Virus record (IMG/VR): IMGVR_UViG_3300025601_000164
Coordinates: 1 to 20,232 of that record
Reading direction: 5' to 3' (one strand)
From: a virus
DNA length: 20,232 nucleotides
Shown: piece by piece, positions 1-5,981 of the stretch
Layout: every line of letters begins with the position of its first letter
Position numbering within the stretch: the first letter of the stretch is position 1
Translations under genes and position numbers: made by a program
The notes under the pieces: generated by a model
The model's database searches: none
What the model saw: only the letters and a program-made list of their open reading frames with translations
What the model was told of the DNA's origin: nothing

Positions 1-17
1 GAGGAGAACGACCAAAG

Positions 18-635
18 ATGAGCCAGCACCGCCCCGACGACGACGCCATGAATACTGAAACGATAATATCACCAAAGACTACCGCCAAAGCCGAAAGTGA
101 GTGCGGTGTTGGATCCGGCGCTTTGTTAGGCTTCCCGCCCGTTTTGGATGCGTGTTGTGGAAGTCGAATGTTTTGGTTTGACCGCAAAAACCCTGACGCA
201 CTCTACATGGATAAGCGCGAAGAAAAGTACGTCCTCTGTGACGGCCGCAATTTGGAAATATCTCCCGATGTCGTGGCTGACTTCACGAAGATGCCGTTTC
301 CGGATGAAACTTTCTATCTCGTCGTGTTTGACCCGCCGCACATGAATTCTCTCGGCGCGAATAGTTGGATCGCCAAGAAATACGGGCGGCTGCTCGGTGA
401 CTGGCACGATGAAATCCGGGAAGGCTTCAACGAATGCCTGCGCGTCCTCAAACCAAACGGAACGCTAATCTTCAAATGGAACACGACTGACGTGCCGCTA
501 AATGAAGTGCTGGCACTCGCGCCGCAACCTCCTCTTTTCGGACACACGACGGGACGCCAGGCGAAAACGCACTGGGTCACTTTTATGAAGCAGAACGATT
601 TAGCTCTGCCACAGACGGAGAGCCCAAGACTATGA
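18..635 (+). CDS. Class I SAM-dependent methyltransferase
   Basis: This 205-residue protein has a Rossmann-type methyltransferase pattern. Residues 42-48 read VLDACCG, a variant of the SAM-binding glycine motif I, and residues 102-108 read VVFDPPH, a motif IV of the D-P-P-Y/H type found in amino-methyltransferases acting on bases. A hydrophobic strand ending in GTLIFKWN follows. The size suits a stand-alone phage methyltransferase without a separate target-recognition domain. Start 18 is chosen because GAGGAG lies at 1-6 with suitable spacing; an in-frame ATG at 48 lacks such a site. The stop overlaps the next start as ATGA. Next to two other DNA-modification genes, a role in base methylation is inferred, but the substrate is not visible and RNA or protein cannot be excluded. 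The first 35 or so residues show no recognisable domain. Confidence 0.75.
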   Translation: MSQHRPDDDAMNTETIISPKTTAKAESECGVGSGALLGFPPVLDACCGSRMFWFDRKNPDALYMDKREEKYVLCDGRNLEISPDVVADFTKMPFPDETFYLVVFDPPHMNSLGANSWIAKKYGRLLGDWHDEIREGFNECLRVLKPNGTLIFKWNTTDVPLNEVLALAPQPPLFGHTTGRQAKTHWVTFMKQNDLALPQTESPRL

Positions 636-1354
636 ATACAAATCAAACTCCGCCGCCCTCGGGATTGGCATCAGTGCCTTGTTCTGTGTCTTCATTTTTA
701 TGCGTAGGTAGCTCAATGGAAGAGCTTCCCTTGTTCCAAAGGGAGGATGGCGGTTCGATTCCGACCTCTGCGCTCCAATTCAAAATCCGTCCGATTAAAA
801 ACGATACGGCAGAAAAGTGGGTGGTGAAATGGCACTACTCGCACCGAATTCCGGGAGGGAAAAATATCTGCTTTGGACTCTATGCGGATAACAGCCTCTA
901 TGCGGTGATAGTGTATGGAATCGGGGTGAACCCATATCAAGCAAAGTTCTTGGGTGTTGAGTGCGTGTTGGAAATCAAGCGCATGTGTAGGGCTGAACCA
1001 GCGCTGCCGTATCCGCTCTCACGTTTCATCGCACTCACGGCGAAAATGGCAGCGAAAGAATATCCTCACGATTGTTTAATAGCCTTTGCAGATCCAGAGC
1101 AAGGGCATGAGGGGACAGTCTACAAGGCGAGCGGCTTCAAAATGCACGGCATGACAAATGCCGAATGGCACTTGGAGGATGAGACTGGTGAAAAACGGCA
1201 TAGGCGACTGGACTACCATCACGCACGGAAAAATGGGCAAACTGTGGCTGAAAGCCGCGATCAAATGAATCTGAAACGAGTTAGGACTGCTCCTAAATAC
1301 AGATGGATCAGGATGAGAGAAAAAACCAACAAACACCGAAATCAATATGGCTAG
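632..1354 (+). CDS. Mom-like DNA base-modification protein (GNAT fold)
   Basis: From about residue 50 the 240-residue product resembles the Mom family, whose phage Mu member converts adenine to a carbamoylmethyl derivative that protects DNA from restriction. Visible support is the WHYSHRIP motif at 67-74, the segment VLEIKRMCR at 112-120, and the GNAT-like stretch FADPEQGHEGTVYKASGF at 152-169. The start is uncertain. ATG 632 overlaps the previous stop (ATGA) and has GGAG upstream, but the first 49 residues look non-domain-like and residues 24-49 are encoded by a tRNA-shaped sequence at 702-777. The only other ATG before the domain, at 716, lies inside that sequence, and no standard start follows it. 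The Mom-like assignment is fairly firm; the N-terminal extension is not. The flanking methyltransferases support a DNA-modification role. Confidence 0.75.
   Translation: MNTNQTPPPSGLASVPCSVSSFLCVGSSMEELPLFQREDGGSIPTSALQFKIRPIKNDTAEKWVVKWHYSHRIPGGKNICFGLYADNSLYAVIVYGIGVNPYQAKFLGVECVLEIKRMCRAEPALPYPLSRFIALTAKMAAKEYPHDCLIAFADPEQGHEGTVYKASGFKMHGMTNAEWHLEDETGEKRHRRLDYHHARKNGQTVAESRDQMNLKRVRTAPKYRWIRMREKTNKHRNQYG
702..777 (+). tRNA. tRNA-Gly(TCC)-like sequence inside the Mom-like ORF
   Basis: A complete cloverleaf can be drawn by hand. The acceptor stem 702-708/767-773 pairs at all seven positions with two G-T wobbles. The D-stem is GCTC/GAGC with GG in the loop. The anticodon stem TCCCT/AGGGA (727-731/740-744) is perfect, and the T-loop is TTCGATT. 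Discriminator T774 is followed by encoded CCA (775-777). The TCC at 735-737, after T734, would read glycine GGA codons. Three oddities stand out: the anticodon loop has 8 bases rather than 7, the T-stem needs one bulged base (A764), and the variable loop is 4 bases. It lies in frame within codons 24-49 of the Mom-like ORF. It may be a functional, frameshift-type or decaying tRNA; the tRNA origin is clear, function is not. Confidence 0.7.
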
Positions 1355-2423
1355 ACTGAGTAAACAATTTGAATCCGCGACCGGCGAATGGCCTACACCG
1401 GATAGCCTATGGAAGCCACTGGATGACGAGTTCGGCTTCACGCTGGACGTGGCCGCAAACTCCGCGAACGCCAAGTGTAAACGCTTCTTCGACCTTCAAT
1501 CTGATGGGCTGACCCAATCATGGGCAAAGGAAACCGTGTGGATGAATCCCCCCTACGGGAGAAATATGGTGGCATGGTTGAAAAAAGCCGAAGAGGAGAA
1601 AGCGAACGGGACAACCACGGTCGCTTTGATTCCAGCGCGAACCAATACAGGATGGTGGCATGACATTGTGATGTCGAATGAGGTCCGCTTCGTGAGAGGT
1701 CGTCCGAAATTTGGAAACGCCGATCAAGGATTACCGTGGCCTCTCGCGGTGATTATTTTCCGGGAGAACGCATTGCTCATGGACGCCGACCCTAAATCTC
1801 CGATTCAAGAAGGACGCTCCTCGGCGTTCCATGCAGCGCCTTGTTCTGCATTTCGGTGTATCGTGGCCGATCCGCCATGGCACTACGGGCGGAGTTGGGA
1901 CACCGGAAGCGAGAAGGCGCAATACAAAGGTTTCAACAACAAGGCAGTGCCGATGCCATACGATCAAATGAAGTTGCCCGAAATCAAGGCACTTCCCGTT
2001 GGGGAGCTTGCTGCGGATCAATGCGACCTCTACCTGTGGGCAACGCAGAAATATCTGCCGGATGCCTTCGATGTGCTCAAGGCGTGGGGCTTCCGCTACT
2101 GCCAGACGCTGACATGGTGCAAGGCACCGAGGGGAACCGGCCAAGGTGGACTCTACTGCCCGACGACTGAGTTCTTGATTCTGGGACGCCGTGGGAAAAT
2201 GCCCGCGAAAAAGCGAATAGATTCTACGTGGTGGCAGGTGAAGCGCCAGAAACGCCACAGCCAAAAGCCGGAGTTCTTCCATGACATGATCGAATCCCAA
2301 AGCGACGGCCCACGGTTGGAACTCTTCGCACGGAGGACTCGCCTCGGATGGTCAACGTGGGGAAACGAGGTCGCGTGCGACATCACCCTTTCTTCACATA
2401 ACAATAAATCTCTAATTTCATGA
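1347..2423 (+). CDS. Fusion of phage Dam-type and MT-A70-type adenine methyltransferases
   Basis: The 358-residue protein contains two methyltransferase domains. Residues about 12-143 match the phage N6-adenine methyltransferase (Dam, PF05869) pattern: EWPTPDSLW, DVAANSANAKC, the catalytic NPPY at 67-70, and ALIPARTNTGWW. Residues about 168-345 match the MT-A70 family (PF05063), with DPPW at 175-178, DLYLWATQKYLPDAF and a conserved tryptophan-rich C-terminal part. Both NPPY and DPPW are the expected catalytic tetrapeptides, so both domains may be active on adenine N6. These families usually occur as separate proteins. The start overlaps the Mom-like stop by 8 bases without a clear Shine-Dalgarno, suggesting translational coupling. 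The likely role is methylating phage DNA against host restriction; the recognition sites cannot be read from sequence. Confidence 0.85.
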   Translation: MARLSKQFESATGEWPTPDSLWKPLDDEFGFTLDVAANSANAKCKRFFDLQSDGLTQSWAKETVWMNPPYGRNMVAWLKKAEEEKANGTTTVALIPARTNTGWWHDIVMSNEVRFVRGRPKFGNADQGLPWPLAVIIFRENALLMDADPKSPIQEGRSSAFHAAPCSAFRCIVADPPWHYGRSWDTGSEKAQYKGFNNKAVPMPYDQMKLPEIKALPVGELAADQCDLYLWATQKYLPDAFDVLKAWGFRYCQTLTWCKAPRGTGQGGLYCPTTEFLILGRRGKMPAKKRIDSTWWQVKRQKRHSQKPEFFHDMIESQSDGPRLELFARRTRLGWSTWGNEVACDITLSSHNNKSLIS

Positions 2424-4861
2424 AAAACTCCATAATATCTCTGTTTTCCTCGGCACTTGCCAAGGAACCCGATCAAGCAATATCTATCTCTGACTTTCTG
2501 TCTGCCATTAAGGGCGGGCGCTGGGAACGTCAAATCACTGTCCTTCGTGACCATATCCGGCGAGGGGATCGTGTCCGCTATGACCACAAGAAACGGGATC
2601 TTCCCGCTGTGACCATCTCTTGCCATTGCCTTTCTCGCGAGATGGACCTTTCACCGGACGCGAAGTCCATCACTCACTCTGGCTTCCTCCAAGCTGATTT
2701 TGATTTGAAAGATAATCCAATCCTTGCGGAACCGGAATCGGTTACCAAGATGCGGGCGGACCTGCTTGAGGACACTCATGTTGCGGCTGTTTTTGTCGGA
2801 CCATCCGGCGAGGGCCTTAAGGCAGTGGTATCAATTGATACCGACCGCCACAAAGATTCATGGTTTGCGGCGGAGGCCCATTTTCGTGACGTTCACGGGA
2901 TCAAGCTGGACCGGGCCACCAAGGACCCGATGCGGCTTTGCTTTGTCTCGTTCGATCCTGAGTTGACCACTTCCGACGAATTCACCCCGCTCGCGGTGCC
3001 GGACAAGTTCCCAGAATCCCCAGCTTGGCGGCCACCGATTGAAACGACCGGCGCCGACATCGCGGAGATGCTCAAATTTTGCCCGCCACGGCCGGATTAT
3101 GACACATGGCTTCGCATCGCCTCGGCGGTGTGGTCGGTCCTTCCCATGGAGGATGGGGCCCGCCTGCTCGATCAATGGTCACCGGAAGAGAAGGATGGGG
3201 AATATGCCGGGAAGCACAAGGTCCGCCTGCAACAAATCACCATCGGAACGCTGTCCCACATTGCCAGCCTCCATGGATTTGACGCCAGGGCGGCTTGGCA
3301 ACGGCGGCGCTGGGCGGGCCGTATCCGTTTTGCCGACTCTGACCGTTCACCCGGACAGAGGGAAGATCCCGCGAAGGACACGGCGCCGGGACGGATTGCC
3401 ACGGAATTGACCCGAGAGCGGATCATGGAAGCCTTTCGCACCGGGCAGGCCGGGGACGCTCGCCTTTGGTGTGAGATGCGGAGGGGGCTCCGAGTCTGGA
3501 ATATCCATGCAAAAATGTGGATGATCTACGAGGATGGGCTTTGGACCAGGGACGCCGGACATTCCACGCCGTGGGACATTTCCGACACGCTTTGCCGAAT
3601 TTACGGTGGGCTCAAGGAATCTGTTCAAAAAGAAGTGGACGATGAACCCGCACCTGATCGGAAGAAAGACCCTCGGGAAAAGGAGATGGCGGCAATCATT
3701 GCCCGCATCTCTCAATTGCGGGAGTGGGCCTATGTCTCGGCGGTGGAAAAGTTTTGCCTACGGGAAATGTCCCTCCCGGCGACGGCATTTGATGCCAATA
3801 AGGAAATCCTTGTCCTTGAAAATGGCACTCTCGACTTCTCGGAGGGGATTTTTCGCGAACACCGTTCATCCGACAATGCCACGGTGCGGAGCCCGATTGA
3901 CTTTGACCCGGAAGCAGAGTGTCCATCGTGGGAGGCATTCCTTGATAGATTCATTCCAGACACAGAAACCCGGCTGTATATCGCTCGGGCGGTTGGGTAT
4001 TCGCTCACCGGTCGCACGGACTATGACGCGCTTTTCTTCACCTATGGGAAGGGGGCCAATGGCAAGAGCACGTTTCACGCTGTGATGAAGATTCTTTTGG
4101 GCGAACTCATGACATCGGTGCCGATTGCGGCACTCCTCGCGGCCAAGTCAGACAATAACTTCGATTACCACAAGGCATCCATGGAGGGAAAGCGGGTGGT
4201 GCTCACGGATGAGATCCCCGAAAATCGGCCACTGGCTGATAGCCAGGTGAAGGCAATCACAGGCGGCGACCTCATGAATGCCCGGAGGCCGTTCGAGTCG
4301 CCCTATACTTTCATGCCGACTCACAAGCTTTGGCTGATGGGGAACCACAAGCCAGAAATCAAGGGCACGGACGAGGGGATCTGGCGGCGGGTGCATCTCG
4401 TTCCGTTCTCGGTGCGGATTCCAGATGCCGAACGACGGCCACGGTCGGAGGTTGTCCGCGAGTTCCAGTCCGAAGCCTCGGGCATCCTTAATTGGGCCAT
4501 TCGGGGGTTGCTCGAAAGCCGGGATATTGGGTTGCGTCCACCGGCTCAGGTAACAGAGGCAACGGCAGAGTATCGGGACGAATCGGACCAGTTCGGCGCA
4601 TTCCTTACCGAATGTCTCGAAGAGGACGCAGGGGGAGAGTTAAGGGTTGGAAATATCTCGAAAATCTATGCCGTATGGTGTGAGCGAAACGGCGAGTATC
4701 CGCGCTACAAAGGCACTCGAAAGATCAAATCTATCCTTATTGATCGGGGGTTCGTCTCCAGAATCGGGCGCGGAAACCTTCCTGTGATTGAGGGATGGCG
4801 GCTCAAGGTTGATGAAGAATCTAACATTTTAGAGATTCATGGACAAAGATACCTTTCTTAG
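2420..4861 (+). CDS. P4-type primase-helicase with VirE/BT4734-like N-terminus
   Basis: This 813-residue replication protein appears to contain, in order: a BT4734/VirE-N-like domain (about 60-185, with acidic ADFDLKD at 92-98 and MRLCFVSFDP at 171-180); a PriCT_2-like domain (about 212-288); a D5_N-like region (about 340-510); and an SF3-type helicase. The helicase shows Walker A GKGANGKST at 543-551, Walker B VVLTDE at 593-598, a sensor-like GNHKP at 641-645 and RR at 656-657. The final 120 residues probably form the winged-helix DNA-binding end of this family. By family knowledge such proteins, like the phage P4 alpha protein, recognise an origin, unwind it and in many cases prime synthesis. 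The gene starts in an ATGA overlap, and its stop codon touches the first of the GTCACC repeats, which fits an initiator next to its own origin. Confidence 0.88.
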   Translation: MKNSIISLFSSALAKEPDQAISISDFLSAIKGGRWERQITVLRDHIRRGDRVRYDHKKRDLPAVTISCHCLSREMDLSPDAKSITHSGFLQADFDLKDNPILAEPESVTKMRADLLEDTHVAAVFVGPSGEGLKAVVSIDTDRHKDSWFAAEAHFRDVHGIKLDRATKDPMRLCFVSFDPELTTSDEFTPLAVPDKFPESPAWRPPIETTGADIAEMLKFCPPRPDYDTWLRIASAVWSVLPMEDGARLLDQWSPEEKDGEYAGKHKVRLQQITIGTLSHIASLHGFDARAAWQRRRWAGRIRFADSDRSPGQREDPAKDTAPGRIATELTRERIMEAFRTGQAGDARLWCEMRRGLRVWNIHAKMWMIYEDGLWTRDAGHSTPWDISDTLCRIYGGLKESVQKEVDDEPAPDRKKDPREKEMAAIIARISQLREWAYVSAVEKFCLREMSLPATAFDANKEILVLENGTLDFSEGIFREHRSSDNATVRSPIDFDPEAECPSWEAFLDRFIPDTETRLYIARAVGYSLTGRTDYDALFFTYGKGANGKSTFHAVMKILLGELMTSVPIAALLAAKSDNNFDYHKASMEGKRVVLTDEIPENRPLADSQVKAITGGDLMNARRPFESPYTFMPTHKLWLMGNHKPEIKGTDEGIWRRVHLVPFSVRIPDAERRPRSEVVREFQSEASGILNWAIRGLLESRDIGLRPPAQVTEATAEYRDESDQFGAFLTECLEEDAGGELRVGNISKIYAVWCERNGEYPRYKGTRKIKSILIDRGFVSRIGRGNLPVIEGWRLKVDEESNILEIHGQRYLS

Positions 4862-5085
4862 TCACCGAAGTCACCAGTCAAAAATGGTGATCTCGGTGAC
4901 TTCAAGGGTCTTTTTAGGGCTTCTTATTTTGAAAAGACTTAAAAACATCAACTCTAACTCTCTTTTTGGTGACTTCGGTGACTTCAAAAGGAAATTTACC
5001 TTCTTATATAGTACGTGTGGATTTTTAAAATAATGCTCCGTACAGAAAGGTTGCTAAATTCAGTCACCAAGTCACCGAAGTCACC
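4861..5085. repeat. GTCACC/GGTGAC iteron clusters, candidate replication origin
   Basis: The 245-base gap after the primase-helicase gene holds eight perfect copies of GTCACC or its complement plus one variant. Copies sit in pairs spaced 9 bases apart (unit GTCACCGAAGTCACC). GTCACC copies start at 4861 and 4870. GGTGAT (variant) and GGTGAC start at 4886 and 4895, and GGTGAC copies at 4968 and 4977. A triple set of GTCACC starts at 5063, 5071 and 5080. The first two pairs are inverted around a 10-base spacer. AT-rich stretches separate the clusters (about 4911-4967 and 4983-5060). The P4 alpha protein is known to bind iterons beginning GGTGA at its origin, so these are proposed binding sites for the adjacent initiator. 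A role as operator or hairpin terminator is an alternative. No convincing gene lies here. Confidence 0.65.
4983..5010 (+). promoter_or_regulatory. Possible sigma70-like promoter beside an iteron pair
   Basis: TTCAAA at 4983-4988 and TATATA at 5005-5010 are separated by 16 bases, resembling -35 and -10 hexamers with four and five matches to consensus. The -35 element directly abuts the GGTGAC pair at 4968-4982, so a protein bound there could regulate it. The region is AT-rich, so chance matches are likely. Confidence 0.25.
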
Positions 5086-5106
5086 AAATACTAATTCTAA
5101 CCCACC

Positions 5107-5556
5107 ATGTCCTTCACTCCCGATCAACTGCAACAACTCGGATTTGTCCTTCAACCGGACGGCTCATTCTCAAAACAATCTCATGCAACAAAACGAAATC
5201 CCGCCAACCTGGCGAAAAAAAAGAAAGCTCGTCCTCATAGGCTATCGAACTCCCTCCCTCAACCAATTGCTGAACAAACACTGGACGGTGGCCCACCGCG
5301 CCAAGAAAGCCGCCAAGGCAGCCCTTCAGTCTGCTCTCCGCGCTTCCGGCTGACCATCACCCGATATTCCACACGTTCGCTCGATGCCGACAATCTGGCC
5401 GGTGGATGCAAGCCGCTGATTGATGCTGTCCGCCGCGCTGGACTGATCCCGGACGATGATCCCAAGTCCGTTGAACTCCTATTTGCCCAGCAATCTTGCA
5501 GCAAGGGCGAGGAACGGACCGAACTCGAAATCTACGAACGCAACTTTGTTGCTTGA
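5107..5556 (+). CDS. RusA-like Holliday junction resolvase (split-frame)
   Basis: The 149-residue ORF ends with a good RusA-type catalytic half: RLTITRYSTRSLDADN (81-96), then LAGGCKPLIDAVRRAGLIPD and DDD at 116-118, supplying the acidic residues that bind metal. The first 25 residues, including LGFVLQPDGSFSK, also look genuine. The central part (about 40-78) is low-complexity and unlike RusA; in the +1 frame the same bases encode a typical RusA N-terminal motif (see 5183-5353). RusA enzymes cut four-way DNA junctions, which in phages helps clear branches before packaging, consistent with its place between replication and terminase genes. Either two compensating single-base indels or genuine dual coding explains this. 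A run of eight A bases near 5216-5224 is a plausible indel site. No clear Shine-Dalgarno precedes the ATG. Confidence 0.65.
   Translation: MSFTPDQLQQLGFVLQPDGSFSKQSHATKRNPANLAKKKKARPHRLSNSLPQPIAEQTLDGGPPRQESRQGSPSVCSPRFRLTITRYSTRSLDADNLAGGCKPLIDAVRRAGLIPDDDPKSVELLFAQQSCSKGEERTELEIYERNFVA
5183..5353 (+). other. Overlapping +1-frame ORF carrying the RusA N-terminal motif
   Basis: From ATG 5183, in the frame shifted by +1 relative to the 5107 ORF, a 56-codon ORF contains GYRTPSLNQLLNKHW followed by a lysine/alanine-rich helix, a pattern typical of RusA N-termini. It ends at TGA 5351-5353, just where the catalytic half resumes in the 5107 frame. The frame is open upstream to 5015, but that extension crosses the repeat region and looks non-coding. 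It may be a displaced part of the RusA gene or a separate small overlapping protein. Confidence 0.5.
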
Positions 5557-5575
5557 TATTCCCCGCAAATCGTGC

Positions 5576-5589
5576 TTCTACTGGAACCG
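5576..5589 (+). promoter_or_regulatory. Recurrent 14-base motif before the small terminase gene
   Basis: TTCTACTGGAACCG ends 2 bases before the small terminase ATG. The same 14 bases recur at 11789-11802 after the terminator that precedes the capsid gene and at 10920-10933 in the scaffold gene; the first 13 bases also occur at 10824-10836. A phage-specific promoter or other protein-binding site is a guess from position only. This copy is very close to the start codon for a standard promoter. Confidence 0.25.
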
Positions 5590-5591
5590 AA

Positions 5592-5981
5592 ATGCCAATC
5601 CTCAAAAACTCACGCCATGAACGCTTTTCGCAACTTGTTGCGAAGGGTGACTTGTCGGCGGAAAAGGCTTATGTCCAGTGCGGGTATTCCAAGAATGGGG
5701 CGGTCGGAGCGGCTTCAAAATTGCAATCAATTGCAAAGGTTGGGGCGAGGATTGCAGAATTGAAGCAATCTGCGGCCAAGAAATTCGAGATGACCCGCGA
5801 GGAGTACCAACAAATTTTGCGGGATCGTTTTCAGAAATTGGACCCAACTTTGCCGGTCTCCGCGAAATATGGGGAGATGCTCGCAAAGTCAATCGGGTGG
5901 AATGAGCCTGACCGGCTCACCCTCGAAGGCAATATTGACGTTCTTGTGAGGATCGGTGGTAATGCCAAAGTTGACGCTTGA
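5592..5981 (+). CDS. Terminase small subunit
   Basis: The 129-residue protein begins MPILKNSRHERFSQLVAKGD and has the helix-turn-helix pattern of small terminases (Terminase_2-like): AEKAYVQCGYSKNGAVGAA, then helices through IAKVGARIAELKQ. A charged helical region follows (MTREEYQQILRDRF), and an oligomerisation-like C-terminal part. Small terminases recognise the packaging site on concatemeric DNA and regulate the large subunit. The frame is open back to 5496, but that extension overlaps the RusA gene in another frame and looks non-coding, so ATG 5592, 35 bases after the RusA stop, is preferred even though its Shine-Dalgarno is weak. The gene overlaps the large terminase by 20 bases. Confidence 0.8.
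   Translation: MPILKNSRHERFSQLVAKGDLSAEKAYVQCGYSKNGAVGAASKLQSIAKVGARIAELKQSAAKKFEMTREEYQQILRDRFQKLDPTLPVSAKYGEMLAKSIGWNEPDRLTLEGNIDVLVRIGGNAKVDA

Noticed and set aside
702-777. Frameshift-type tRNA-Gly rescuing the split RusA gene
   Set aside because: No GGAA four-base codon lies at the place where the RusA frames would need to change, so a direct link is unsupported.
1731-2300. A 189-codon minus-strand ORF opposite the fused methyltransferase
   Set aside because: The plus strand encodes conserved methyltransferase motifs across the same bases; the antisense product has no domain character.
3534-4085. A 183-codon plus-strand ORF inside the primase-helicase gene
   Set aside because: It is in a shifted frame over the conserved helicase region and is arginine/proline-rich in the way of shadow frames.
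4839-5033. A 64-codon ORF across the repeat region
   Set aside because: It overlaps the end of the primase gene, its residues merely translate the GTCACC repeats, and no ribosome-binding site or domain is visible.
4861-5085. CRISPR-like array
   Set aside because: Repeats are only 6-15 bases, occur in both orientations and have irregular spacers, unlike CRISPR repeats.
5183-5353. Programmed -1 frameshift at the A-rich run in the RusA gene
   Set aside because: The run near 5216-5224 lies before the +1-frame RusA motif, so a -1 slip there would not join the right segments; no slippery heptamer is evident near 5340-5353.
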